Positions 25,887 through 33,777 of a DNA stretch of 64,000 nt are shown one piece after another (position 1 is the stretch's first letter; the number at the start of each line of letters is the position of its first letter). The stretch spans positions 310,001 to 374,000 of the forward strand of contig CAMUYI010000001.1 of NCBI GenBank assembly GCA_947164985.1, written 5' to 3'. The stretch is from an uncultured Bacteroidales bacterium. GTDB taxonomy: Bacteria; Bacteroidota; Bacteroidia; Bacteroidales; Paludibacteraceae. The translations under genes and the position numbers were made by a program. The notes beneath the pieces were generated by a model. That model had not been told where the DNA came from and ran no database searches. It saw only the letters and a program-made list of their open reading frames with translations.

Positions 25887-26793
25887 ATAAAAGTGAAATT
25901 TTTTGCAAAATAGTATAAAATACTATGCTTTTTAAGCCCTTTTGCTTCAATTTTTGCTTCCAAAGGGTCGGTTTATAGTCCTTTAATAGTTCCGGCGTGA
26001 TCAGACTGCGGTCATTGAACTGATAGATGAGATTAAGCCGTTGGGTATACAGATAGTCTTTCGCTTTTTGGGCATCGTATCCCACTTGTCCCGGAAAGCA
26101 CTCATCGAGCCATTTCCACATGCGGCATCGCTCTTCGCGAAGATGCAGAATCTCACCGGCGGTCTTAGGCTGCGAGACGGACGTATGATCACGCCAAACA
26201 GCCGTCTCTTGCGGCAGGTACGCCCACTTCGTTTGCTGGTAAAAGACGCCATACAAAGGGTAGTCGAGCCATAAGAAACCCTGTTTTTCGATCTCGGCAA
26301 GCAGGTTCTCGTTCAATAGGTTCGTTCGAAAGAGCACCGTGCAGTTCGCAAAACCTACCGAGTCTAACCCATACACCCCATCCCGTTGACCGAAGGTCCA
26401 GGTTGCTTTGCCGGATAACGTACGACCATTCGTATGCACGAACCCTACTTCCTGATGCGCACGCAAATAGTCGATCTGCAATTGTAGTTTATGGTCATCT
26501 ATCCAGTAGTCATCGCCGTCCAGCATCGCGATAGATTCGCAGCCTTCGGCCATGATTTGGCGGTAAAGGTCTATCGTATTATTGAAAAGACCGAGGTTCT
26601 TGTCGCGACGGACATACACGATCCGTTCATCCTCCGCGGCATAGCGTGCACAGATAGCCGCCGTACCGTCCGTAGAAGCGTCATCGCCGATATAGATACG
26701 TATCGGTTCGTCGCAAACCTGCGCCTGCACGCTCTCTATCGCCTGTGCGATAAATGCCTCGTGATTATATGTCGCGATGCAAACAGCTATCAT
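25879..26793 (-). CDS. Glycosyltransferase family 2
   Basis: 304 residues from MIAVCIATYN (start 26793; the longer ORF to 26823 adds MPSDVNWYPS). GT-A fold motifs: IATYNHEAF, YIGDDASTDGT, and the DxD-type MLDGDDYWIDD (about 95-105) that binds metal-nucleotide sugar. The product probably extends a surface glycan; donor and acceptor cannot be read. It is the last gene of the ssb-led block and overlaps the preceding glycosyltransferase by 29 nt. Its stop lies inside the tonB promoter region. Confidence 0.88.
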   Translation of the reverse strand: MIAVCIATYNHEAFIAQAIESVQAQVCDEPIRIYIGDDASTDGTAAICARYAAEDERIVYVRRDKNLGLFNNTIDLYRQIMAEGCESIAMLDGDDYWIDDHKLQLQIDYLRAHQEVGFVHTNGRTLSGKATWTFGQRDGVYGLDSVGFANCTVLFRTNLLNENLLAEIEKQGFLWLDYPLYGVFYQQTKWAYLPQETAVWRDHTSVSQPKTAGEILHLREERCRMWKWLDECFPGQVGYDAQKAKDYLYTQRLNLIYQFNDRSLITPELLKDYKPTLWKQKLKQKGLKSIVFYTILQKISLLFA

Positions 26794-27814
26794 AGATGGA
26801 TACCAGTTTACGTCCGATGGCATCAGCCGAAAACTGATTTGTGATTTTCGATTTCTGATTTGTGATTTTTTCGTTCCAAAGAATACTCTCTATGAACTCT
26901 GCGAACGTTCCGGCTTTATGTTGGGCGATCTCTTGCGGTACGATGAGATCCGCCACTTCTTCGGCGATGCCGACCGGTGTACTCAGTATCGGCAGCCCCG
27001 CTGCGGCAGCTTCCGCCAACACGACACCGTAGGTCTCGTACCGACTGCTGAGTACCAGCGCATCGGCGCTATGCATCTCGTCAGCCACCTGCTGCGGCGT
27101 CAATTCGCCCGTCCATTCCAATAACCCTTCCGGAATCTCCAAACGATCCGCATAAGCACGCACTTCTTGATAGTCCACACCTGTTCCGATCAGTTTAAGA
27201 CACCAGTTCTGCCGTTTCTCACTCAGCATCTTTGCTGCCCGAAGCAAGCCTTTCACATTCTTTGCCCGCTCATCAAAGCAGCTCACATGCAAGAGCGTCT
27301 TTCGAGAGGTCGAGATATCGAGATCTCGAGGTCTCGAAGGCTCAAAGAAAAAATCATCCACCACATTATCAATCGTTCCCCAATGCTCGTTCTCAATGCC
27401 GCAGGCTTGCATCGCCTTTTGCAGCGGTTCGCTCACGGTCAGAATCATCGAAGCTTCTTTAGCCGCACGACGGTAGAAACGTTTCTTGAACCAACTCTGT
27501 CGTTGGAACATTCCACTTTCCGGTAGGTACCCGCTCCAATGCTCCACAAGGATAAATGGGATATGTTCTTTCTTAAGGAGTGTGCGCGCGATAATGACTT
27601 GTTTCTGCAGCACATTCAGTTGCACAAGATCCGGCATCCACCGGTCCTCTTTTAAACTATGCCATTGATCTACTACCTCTTCTGCTTCGCTGGCCGTGAT
27701 CACCCGCACATCCACCCCCTGCGCACGAACAGCCTCCACATGCTTTTGCACGAAGAGACCACTCATAGCGTCTTTTTCGGACGGATACCAAGGGGTGAGA
27801 AAAAGGACTTTCAT
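26765..27814 (-). CDS. Glycosyltransferase family 4 (GT-B)
   Basis: 349 residues. N-terminal LTPWYPSEKDAMSGLFVQKHV is typical of GT4 enzymes that act on polysaccharides; the C-terminal domain has the Ex7E region SSRYETYGVVLAEAAAAG (about 255-272) binding the nucleotide sugar. Two short tandem repeats sit inside it: an 8-bp array (27302-27341) before a KTLLHVSCFDERAKN strand at the domain boundary, and a 21-bp array (26834-26873) near the C-terminus giving KITNQKSKITNQ. It overlaps its neighbours by 4 nt upstream and 29 nt downstream. Confidence 0.88.
   Translation of the reverse strand: MKVLFLTPWYPSEKDAMSGLFVQKHVEAVRAQGVDVRVITASEAEEVVDQWHSLKEDRWMPDLVQLNVLQKQVIIARTLLKKEHIPFILVEHWSGYLPESGMFQRQSWFKKRFYRRAAKEASMILTVSEPLQKAMQACGIENEHWGTIDNVVDDFFFEPSRPRDLDISTSRKTLLHVSCFDERAKNVKGLLRAAKMLSEKRQNWCLKLIGTGVDYQEVRAYADRLEIPEGLLEWTGELTPQQVADEMHSADALVLSSRYETYGVVLAEAAAAGLPILSTPVGIAEEVADLIVPQEIAQHKAGTFAEFIESILWNEKITNQKSKITNQFSADAIGRKLVSIYDSCLHRDI
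26834..26873. repeat. 21-bp tandem repeat in the GT4 gene
   Basis: Two units beginning CTGATTTGTGATTTT (26834-26854 and 26855-26873, the second slightly shortened); encodes the repeated KITNQ near the C-terminus. Confidence 0.85.
27302..27341. repeat. 8-bp tandem repeat in the GT4 gene, five copies
   Basis: TCGAGAGG, TCGAGATA, TCGAGATC, TCGAGGTC, TCGAAGGC, exact 8-bp period, read in frame as a PSRPRDLDISTSRK linker between the two GT-B lobes. Confidence 0.88.
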
Positions 27815-28770
27815 CTATAGTTCCATTCACGGAGTTTCTGGCACCAAACAGCAAAGCGGAAGAGCGGTTTGTAGTATTTCTCTACGCTGAAATAGCTAAA
27901 CGGCGTCGAACCGAACTGCTGATAATGTTTGGCAACACCCTTATCCATCGAGCCTTCGAAATCAAACATCACTTGCTTCTCGCGGGCCAACTTCATCGCT
28001 TCCAGAACCAACAATGCACCGGCGCCGGAGTCTTTATACACGGGTGTATAAGCGGGAATAAGGTAATACATATATTTCTTATCCCATACCAGAAAAGCGG
28101 CTGCATAGGGTTCGCCGTCCGCATTGCGCACGGTGAGAACGGCACATTGACCTAACCGACGAGCCTTGCGCTCTAATACCAAGAGGAACTCACGTGTATA
28201 ACTGATCTTCCGTTTGCGCGACGCCAGACATTGACAATGGAAACGATAGAAATCTTCGATGTCCATCGTACGATCGGCATGCAGACTCAGGGCTTTCTGT
28301 AACTGCCGTTTCTTATTCTTGCTGAACTTATCGATTACGGCATCCAGATCACTCAGATCTTCCACGCGATAGGTCACCCGCTCTTTGGTTTTAAAGCCCA
28401 AACCCCGCATGGCTTCCACGCATAGGCTGCCGGGCAAGTACTGCTGGTAGTAATAGGCCAACCCCATGCCGTCCAACTGCTCTTTGAGCATGCGGCATAC
28501 CTCCGCCGTCTTCCATTTGTCACCTGTTACCTGCGGGTCCACCCATATACCGCCTATCTGCGTCTGCTGCGGCATGACGATATACTTGAACCATGCCCGC
28601 TTGCGCAGCAGGTACGGCATCGCACCCAGAATCTGTCCTTCCGAATCTTCCGCTAACAGTACGTCCCATTCCTTACCTGCGCACACGGCGTCCATCCACC
28701 ACGGTTGCATGAAGATCGGTACGTACTCCAGGGATGCTACCCATTCTATGTAGCGTTCTTTATTGGTCAT
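27811..28770 (-). CDS. FemAB/GNAT-like acyltransferase (GNAT_6 type)
   Basis: 319 residues with the two-lobe FemAB/GNAT_6 outline: MPQQTQIGGIWVDP, the central KFSKNKKRQLQKAL, and a second lobe with AAAFLVWDKKYMYYLIPAY and GAGALLVLEAMKLAREKQVMFDFEGSMDKGVAKHYQQFGS. Such proteins transfer acyl or aminoacyl groups to lipids, peptidoglycan or polysaccharide precursors; the substrate here is unknown. Position between ssb and two glycosyltransferases, with overlaps of 1 nt (ssb stop) and 4 nt (GT4 start), suggests a role in surface glycan assembly. Confidence 0.75.
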   Translation of the reverse strand: MTNKERYIEWVASLEYVPIFMQPWWMDAVCAGKEWDVLLAEDSEGQILGAMPYLLRKRAWFKYIVMPQQTQIGGIWVDPQVTGDKWKTAEVCRMLKEQLDGMGLAYYYQQYLPGSLCVEAMRGLGFKTKERVTYRVEDLSDLDAVIDKFSKNKKRQLQKALSLHADRTMDIEDFYRFHCQCLASRKRKISYTREFLLVLERKARRLGQCAVLTVRNADGEPYAAAFLVWDKKYMYYLIPAYTPVYKDSGAGALLVLEAMKLAREKQVMFDFEGSMDKGVAKHYQQFGSTPFSYFSVEKYYKPLFRFAVWCQKLREWNYR

Positions 28771-29219
28771 TAGAAAAGATTGCTAAAGAATCCGCCGTCT
28801 TGTGGCTCGGCACTCTCCGGAGCCTGCGCCTCATCGTTGACGTCCTCTGCGGGCTGACTGCTGGCCTGCTGATTTCTATAAATGTCCGGACGGTATAAGA
28901 TTTGAATGTTCTCTGCGATCACTTCGGTCTTACGGCGGATCTGTCCGTCTTTCTCCCAACTGCGCGTTTTGAGCTTACCTTCCACATAGACCTTCATGCT
29001 CTTCCGTAAGTTCTGTTGCGCCCATTCTGCGAGGTTGCGCCAAAGCACGATACTGTGCCATTCGGTCACGTCCGGTACTTGCGTACCGTTCTGCATCACA
29101 TAGCCGCGTTCGGTGGTTGCCAAATTGAAGTTTGCAATTGCTACGCCTCTGTCCAAGTAACGTACTTCGGGATCTGCACCTACGTTACCAATTAAAATCA
29201 CTTTGTTTACGCTTGACAT
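28770..29219 (-). CDS. ssb: Single-stranded DNA-binding protein
   Basis: 149 residues. OB-fold with MSSVNKVILIGNVGADPEVR and TTERGYVMQNGTQVPDVTEWHSIVLW, and an acidic linker (about 115-140). The usual DDDxPF-type C-terminal tip that recruits repair partners is not present; it ends DGGFFSNLF, acidic upstream but without the Pro-Phe. It binds ssDNA as a tetramer in replication and repair. It leads the operon with the FemAB-like gene and two glycosyltransferases, from a strong promoter. Confidence 0.93.
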   Translation of the reverse strand: MSSVNKVILIGNVGADPEVRYLDRGVAIANFNLATTERGYVMQNGTQVPDVTEWHSIVLWRNLAEWAQQNLRKSMKVYVEGKLKTRSWEKDGQIRRKTEVIAENIQILYRPDIYRNQQASSQPAEDVNDEAQAPESAEPQDGGFFSNLF

Positions 29220-29276
29220 AATTAGATTTAATTTTGTGTTTTTTGTGTTTTATAGTGTTATAATCAATTTGCGCTG

Positions 29277-29307
29277 CAAATTTACTGCTTTTTTCTGACA
29301 TATGCAA
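29277..29307 (-). promoter_or_regulatory. Promoter of the ssb operon
   Basis: Minus strand: TTG (29307-29305, TTGCATATGTC), 20-nt spacer ending GCAG, TAAATTTG (29284-29277). Confidence 0.92.
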
Positions 29308-29380
29308 GTAAAAAGGGTATTTTTTTGTTATATGGGTATAAAGACGTAGTCTAATGTTCCTGAGATGATACCGATTATAA

Positions 29381-29457
29381 CCTACTAATCACCTACTAAC
29401 CACCTACTAATTACCTATTATAAACATACTAATCGCATACTAATATCATACTATACT
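29381..29457. repeat. Degenerate 11-bp tandem array, seven copies
   Basis: Units CCTACTAATCA, CCTACTAACCA, CCTACTAATTA, CCTATTATAAA, CATACTAATCG, CATACTAATAT, CATACTATACT, all exactly 11 bp, gradually diverging. Confidence 0.85.
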
Positions 29458-29499
29458 ATCTACAACTATCTACAGAAGATGGAGAAAGGGGTAGATTAC

Positions 29500-29535
29500 A
29501 AAAAAAGCGAAGGCCACGGAAGTGAACTTCGCTTT
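29500..29535 (-). terminator. Terminator for the minus-strand lipoprotein gene
   Basis: AAAGCGAAG (minus strand, 29535-29527) pairs with CTTCGCTTT (29512-29504), followed by a T-run on the minus strand. Confidence 0.75.
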
Positions 29536-29554
29536 GATTCGGCTATAATACCAC

Positions 29555-29692
29555 TTTATTATAGATCACGTACAAGATTTATTATAGATCACGCACAAGA
29601 TTTATTATAGATCACGTACAAGATTTATTATAGATCACGTACAAAATTTATTATAGATCACGTACAAAATTTATTATAGATCACGCACAAGA
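29555..29692. repeat. 23-bp tandem array, six exact-length copies, overlapping the 3' end of the lipoprotein gene
   Basis: Six 23-bp units starting TTTATTATAGATCACG (29555, 29578, 29601, 29624, 29647, 29670), differing only at GTAC/GCAC and a final GA/AA. The last unit is the end of the coding sequence itself (LVRDL and its stop); the other five are duplicates downstream of the stop. Confidence 0.95.
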
Positions 29693-31488
29693 CGAACGGA
29701 CTGACCGTTAATAAACGGCTGTGAAGCATGACCGACGTGGCCTCCGTTTTGATACGAAATTAACAAATAACTTGCGTCTTCATTTAGCCAATAATTCGAA
29801 GACCAGTATGCTCCCAGGAAGTTTTCAAAATGAGGCAACGCCCAAAAACCATATGACGGCTCATTCTTTACTACCCAGCGAACCTGTGTCCAACCGGCAG
29901 CCGGCAAAAAGACAGCTCCTGCAGCCTCTAATTGCTCCCACTGAGAAACAGTATAGCGATTTTGGTTGTACAAATAATGATCGTCTTCCAAAGCTGCATT
30001 CAGATAATTATTAAAGATGGTGGCATCAAAGGGGCTTGGTTTGTCATAAATAGTATTTGGATAGGTATTTGAAGCACCTTGATATACTTCATTGACACTT
30101 GTTCCTTGGTATGCCAAGTAGTAGTTAGTTGACGGATCGGTCATGTGATGGAAGGTGATACCATCCGGTTTTACAAATTCATCCGGCAGGAGGATAAGAC
30201 CTTTCACATTTCCGTAGGTGGGGTCATCAATAGAAGCCAAGCCACATAAATATTGGGCATTCGTACGACCACCGATTATATACATCCATTCGTCCATGGT
30301 TGGCGTGCGCCACGTGTCGGGAGCATAGGAAATACCTGCTTTGGTGTCATATATCGTATTATGTCCCCAGTCTGTAAAACTGGATTGATCTGTCGCGAAA
30401 TCGGCAGGATCAGCAGAGACGAGGAGGGGTTTATTCCATGTATTCCAACCGAATAGGTCGATCCAGCAATCGGTACTCATCACATCGCCAATACTCTCGT
30501 TGGTATTATTGCATTTCACGCCACCTTCATATACATTTCCTATAGCAGGATCATCAAAATATCCTTTACTACCCGAGAAGAAATGCGCTGTGTAATATGT
30601 TCCGACAAAGTCGTATTGATTCTCCGCAATACGCCATTTGGTCTCCGAGTGTTTGTATTGCAAGTTACCGTGTGCAAACTCGATTTGATGGGTAGGGTCG
30701 ATGGAGAAGCCAAGGACTTTCTTGCTCATGCCAACGGTAATAGCATAGTATTTACCATCTTCAAAAGTCTTAGCGGAAGGAGAAGTAAAAGTATAGGTGT
30801 CCGAACCAACGGTAGCAGTCAGTTTGATGGTTTTATCTGTGAAACCCGGAAGGGCAACAAAGATTTCGCTGGTTGCAGGATCCACATGGATGTTATAAGG
30901 CCTATTGTCCACCTCTACCTTTAAATCACTGGCAGCAAGAGTGGCATCTTTTGCCTCGTTCATCAGCGTGAATTTTGCGATAGCCTGACGATTATGGAAA
31001 TCAGCGATACTCTCTACGAAGGTGATACTTCCCCATGTGACGCTTTCTACATGGATGGTTGCCTCCGCATAGTCGCAATGAAGTTCGATATACGCCAACG
31101 TACCCTGTTGATTCGTATAGTCAGGTGACAGGAACTTGAGTAGTAGTTCATCGCCGGCATTGATGGTTCCTGTCAGATCACCGGAAATCATGGTTTGTAC
31201 GCCATTCGATTCTGCCACCAGATAGCCTGTCAGGTCTGTACTCTTCGTTACATTACGTACACTTACTTGCTCACCTGTTTTCCAACTAGCAGTCAGCGTT
31301 GTACCGTCCAGTCCAAGCGCTTTGCGTGGACCGTTCTGTTGGTTTGCGTCACCCTTTCCGGCCTGGATACTTACATGATAGGTTTGTACTTTTGCGGGTT
31401 GATCCGGTTCATTCTTGTTGCACCCTGTCATAATAAGGCACAAGGTAATCATGTACAATGTACAATAGAAAAATACGTTCTTTCTCAT
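29674..31488 (-). CDS. Lipoprotein with fimbrillin-like N-terminus and paralogous C-terminal surface domain (604 aa)
   Basis: Lipoprotein signal MRKNVFFYCTLYMITLCLIMTGC; I prefer Met at 31488 over the one at 31503, which adds MEDRK. Residues about 30-260 alternate short beta strands as in fimbrillin (Mfa/FimA-like) proteins. Residues about 265-604 resemble the Fibrobacter-type major paralogous/formylglycine-like surface domain (WRTPTMDEWMYIIGG, YWSSNYW, and the ending GQSVRLVRDL). It is likely an outer-membrane surface lipoprotein; ligand unknown. Peptide C lies just upstream in the same transcript. Confidence 0.7.
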   Translation of the reverse strand: MRKNVFFYCTLYMITLCLIMTGCNKNEPDQPAKVQTYHVSIQAGKGDANQQNGPRKALGLDGTTLTASWKTGEQVSVRNVTKSTDLTGYLVAESNGVQTMISGDLTGTINAGDELLLKFLSPDYTNQQGTLAYIELHCDYAEATIHVESVTWGSITFVESIADFHNRQAIAKFTLMNEAKDATLAASDLKVEVDNRPYNIHVDPATSEIFVALPGFTDKTIKLTATVGSDTYTFTSPSAKTFEDGKYYAITVGMSKKVLGFSIDPTHQIEFAHGNLQYKHSETKWRIAENQYDFVGTYYTAHFFSGSKGYFDDPAIGNVYEGGVKCNNTNESIGDVMSTDCWIDLFGWNTWNKPLLVSADPADFATDQSSFTDWGHNTIYDTKAGISYAPDTWRTPTMDEWMYIIGGRTNAQYLCGLASIDDPTYGNVKGLILLPDEFVKPDGITFHHMTDPSTNYYLAYQGTSVNEVYQGASNTYPNTIYDKPSPFDATIFNNYLNAALEDDHYLYNQNRYTVSQWEQLEAAGAVFLPAAGWTQVRWVVKNEPSYGFWALPHFENFLGAYWSSNYWLNEDASYLLISYQNGGHVGHASQPFINGQSVRLVRDL

Positions 31489-31506
31489 TTTTCTGTCCTC
31501 CATTTT

Positions 31507-31665
31507 TTACCAATCTTCACTAATAGGATCACCGTACCCGTTACGTTGTGCATTGACAGGAGCGCCTGAAGGCCAACTCTGACTTCCGGCTAGTAGCTGT
31601 GTTTCCATTTTCAGACGAACAACTTCCGTTGTCGGCATTTGATAGTTTTTGTTTTTGTTACTCAT
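31507..31665 (-). CDS. Small peptide C (52 aa), YxxP family, unknown function
   Basis: Starts MSNKNKNYQMPTTEVVRLKM, then ETQLLAGSQSW and a polar tail ending PISEDW. It shares Tyr-x-x-Pro followed by an amphipathic Val/Leu/Lys/Glu stretch and a Leu-Leu/Met turn with peptides A and B. The larger open frame up to 32082 has no support; a promoter at 31710-31740 points to this ATG. Its stop is 3 nt before the alternative start of the lipoprotein gene, so the two are co-transcribed and possibly coupled. Confidence 0.65.
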   Translation of the reverse strand: MSNKNKNYQMPTTEVVRLKMETQLLAGSQSWPSGAPVNAQRNGYGDPISEDW

Positions 31666-31709
31666 TCCCTTATATTTTATAATTATGTCTGCAAAATGCT
31701 TACAACCTA

Positions 31710-31740
31710 CAAAGGTACTATAAAATTCGCACGTGTGCAA
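31710..31740 (-). promoter_or_regulatory. Promoter of peptide C and the lipoprotein gene
   Basis: Minus strand: TTG (31740-31738, TTGCACACGTG), 20-nt spacer, TACCTTTG (31717-31710). Confidence 0.8.
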
Positions 31741-31855
31741 TTTGTTTGAGCAAAATTTTACATATAGTAGATAAAATATTCTATTTTTTACGAATAGTAT
31801 ATAAATTTTACGAATTGTATATAAATGGGTGCTCCTGCCAATTTTTTGACATATA

Positions 31856-31886
31856 CAAAAAAATCTGCACTTTTGATGCAGATTTT
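31856..31886 (-). terminator. Terminator after the rhomboid gene
   Basis: AAAATCTGCA / TGCAGATTTT, 10-bp perfect stem (31860-31869, 31877-31886), followed on the minus strand by T-rich sequence. Confidence 0.85.
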
Positions 31887-31894
31887 CTTGTTCT

Positions 31895-32656
31895 TTATAC
31901 TCTACGCTGGTAGTGATAGTTGTCGAATTTATCGTCTTTGGAGCTGTCGAGGCGTTGATGGATGCCGAGTTTGGCTTTGATCTGCTCCCATAGTTCACCG
32001 GGTTCGCGCCAGTTGGTTTTCTTCCAATAGAGGATAAGCAACCAACCGAAGAGCATGCCGCCGAGGTGTGCGAAATGGGCAACGTTATCGGCTGTCATAC
32101 CGGCTACAGAACCAAGTCCCGCAAATAGTTCGATGAGCGCATATATAATAACGAATATGCGCGCACGTATAGGAATCGGGATGAAGAGGATGTACATCGG
32201 TACATCGGGATAGAGCCATCCAAAGGCGAACAGGATGCCGAACACCGCACCGGAAGCACCGATGGTATTGAGCATCGTGGAGTAGTACGCGAGGCTGGCG
32301 GCATCATACGAACCGGCCATGTTATTGAGCATCATCATCCAAACGAGTTCTTGAATCACTGCCGCTCCAAGACCACAGATGAGGTAATAGAGCGAGAAGC
32401 GTTTAGATCCCCATTCCTGTTCAATCATAGGTGCAAACATCCAAACCGCAAACATATTAAAGAATATATGGCTGAAGTTCGCATGCAGGAACATATAGGT
32501 GAAGGGTTGCCACCAATGGAACGATTGCGCGGAGATATAATGCAGTCCGCATATAGTATTCAGATCAATGCCATAACGCTGCAGGATAGCAGCAAGGAAG
32601 AAGACACAAAAATTAGCTATCAGCAGATAGCGTGTAACAGTTGGTAAATTTCTCAT
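31895..32656 (-). CDS. Rhomboid-family intramembrane serine protease
   Basis: 253 residues with six membrane segments. Catalytic Ser in IGASGAVFG, catalytic His in VAHFAHLGG, and the supporting HANFSHIFFNM segment of TM2: the usual rhomboid layout. It cuts single-pass membrane proteins inside the membrane; the substrate is unknown. The start is set at the ATG 32656: the longer ORF begins with a GTG (32665) inside the -7 box. The leader is then only about 3 nt. Confidence 0.9.
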   Translation of the reverse strand: MRNLPTVTRYLLIANFCVFFLAAILQRYGIDLNTICGLHYISAQSFHWWQPFTYMFLHANFSHIFFNMFAVWMFAPMIEQEWGSKRFSLYYLICGLGAAVIQELVWMMMLNNMAGSYDAASLAYYSTMLNTIGASGAVFGILFAFGWLYPDVPMYILFIPIPIRARIFVIIYALIELFAGLGSVAGMTADNVAHFAHLGGMLFGWLLILYWKKTNWREPGELWEQIKAKLGIHQRLDSSKDDKFDNYHYQRRV

Positions 32657-32664
32657 AACGGGCA

Positions 32665-32672
32665 CAAAATTA
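32665..32672 (-). promoter_or_regulatory. -7 box of the rhomboid promoter
   Basis: Minus strand TAATTTTG preceded by AAAAAAGCAG, as in other promoters here. The -33 box is poor (GTGTTT region near 32693-32699). Confidence 0.65.
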
Positions 32673-32766
32673 CTGCTTTTTTACGGAATAAACACACAAA
32701 AACTGCACCAAATTGACAAAAAAGTGATTTTTTTTGCTAAAAATGCATTTTTTTTTGCGAAAATGT

Positions 32767-32796
32767 TTGGTATATTAAGTTTTTTTTGTAATTTTG
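32767..32796 (+). promoter_or_regulatory. Promoter of the HU gene
   Basis: TTG 32767-32769, 19-nt spacer, TAATTTTG 32789-32796. Confidence 0.85.
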
Positions 32797-32859
32797 CAGT
32801 CGCTATTCCGTTTAAGGAACAAATAGTTCACATTATTAATAACTAAAAAACACAAATTT

Positions 32860-33123
32860 ATGAACAAGTCAGCTCTTATTGAAGCAGCAGCAGCTAAGGC
32901 TCAAGTAAGCAAAGCAGAGGCAGCTAAAGTTATCGACGCAGCTCTCGAGGCAGCAGTTGAGGCAGTTAAGAAAGGTGAAGGTCTTCAATTGATCGGTTAC
33001 ATCTCTCTCGGTGTAGCAAACCGTGCAGCTCGCGTTTCGAAAAACCCGCGTACCGGCGCTGTTGTTAACGTTCCGGCAAAGAAGGTTGCTAAGGCTAAAT
33101 TGGGTGCTAAATTCGCTCTCTAA
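32860..33123 (+). CDS. HU-family DNA-binding protein
   Basis: 87 residues, an ordinary HU/IHF length. Helical N-terminal half (MNKSALIEAAAAKAQVSKAEAAKV...), central LQLIGYISLGVANRAARVSKNPRTGAVVNVP with the PRTG-containing arm that inserts in the DNA minor groove. It bends and compacts DNA as a dimer. Its codon use is biased to A/T-ending, Ala/Lys-rich codons, consistent with high expression. It has its own promoter and terminator. Confidence 0.95.
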   Translation: MNKSALIEAAAAKAQVSKAEAAKVIDAALEAAVEAVKKGEGLQLIGYISLGVANRAARVSKNPRTGAVVNVPAKKVAKAKLGAKFAL

Positions 33124-33142
33124 TTAGGCAATGTAGCTTCAT

Positions 33143-33174
33143 AAACGAGTTGCCCGCTATGGGCAACTCGTTTT
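33143..33174 (+). terminator. Terminator after the HU gene
   Basis: AAACGAGTTGCCC (33143-33155) with GGGCAACTCGTTT (33161-33173), 13 bp, then T-run. Confidence 0.92.
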
Positions 33175-33197
33175 GTCTCTTAAAAGGTATTAGTACA

Positions 33198-33776
33198 ATG
33201 TTGAACATTATTTTATGCGGAGCCCCGGGTAGCGGTAAGGGCACACAATCCGCATTCATATCGCAAAAATACGGCGTGCAGCATCTCTCTACGGGCGATG
33301 TACTGCGTGCAGAAATCGCTAAAGGCAGTGAGTTGGGCAAGCAGATCGATGCGATCATCTCGCAAGGTAACCTTGTGCCGGACGAGATGATGCTTGGCGT
33401 TATTGAGAACTATATCGCCGGTCTTCCTGCCGATTGCAAGGGTACGATCTTCGACGGTTATCCCCGTACGGTCGCCCAAGCTGAGTCTTTGGATAAGTTG
33501 CTCAAGAAATACAACATGGAGGCCATCATGATCGACTTGATGGTAGATGAGCAGTTGCTGATCCAGCGTCTGATTGAGCGCGGTAAGGTAAGCGGACGCG
33601 CGGACGATAACCTCAATACGATCCGTCACCGCATCGCTGTCTACCATAATCAGACGGAGCCTATCGCCCATTATTATCTGCACCACGGCAACTACTGCCC
33701 GGTGAACGGCAACCACTCGATGGCGGACGTTTTCCTTCAGATAATGAAGATAATTGACAATTACATTAAAGAATAA
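33198..33776 (+). CDS. adk: Adenylate kinase
   Basis: 192 residues. P-loop [11 protein letters not shown] (about 8-18), the [11 protein letters not shown]-binding segment, FDGYPRT (about 80-86) and the short LID type common in Bacteroidota. It interconverts ATP+AMP and 2 ADP. Start 33198 is chosen by homology; the longer frame from 33150 runs through the HU terminator. obg starts 1 nt after its stop. Confidence 0.95.
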   Translation: MLNIILCGAPGSGKGTQSAFISQKYGVQHLSTGDVLRAEIAKGSELGKQIDAIISQGNLVPDEMMLGVIENYIAGLPADCKGTIFDGYPRTVAQAESLDKLLKKYNMEAIMIDLMVDEQLLIQRLIERGKVSGRADDNLNTIRHRIAVYHNQTEPIAHYYLHHGNYCPVNGNHSMADVFLQIMKIIDNYIKE

Positions 33777-33777
33777 C

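Larger units (their letters stand above)
29220..29673. other. Repeat-rich intergenic region, 454 bp
   Basis: Contains the ssb promoter (29277-29307), a degenerate 11-bp tandem array (29381-29457), a terminator for the minus-strand lipoprotein (29500-29535), and most of a 23-bp tandem array (29555-29692). No coding sequence is seen. Confidence 0.85.

Noticed and set aside
29555..29692. CRISPR array
   Set aside because: The 23-bp units are contiguous with no spacers and the last unit is coding sequence of the lipoprotein; no cas genes.
31666..32082. Upstream extension giving a 191-aa protein ending in peptide C
   Set aside because: The extension crosses a terminator, the rhomboid gene end and the promoter at 31710-31740; only the final 52 codons match the peptide family.
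33150..33197. Earlier start for adk
   Set aside because: This stretch is the HU terminator hairpin; homology begins at [15 protein letters not shown].
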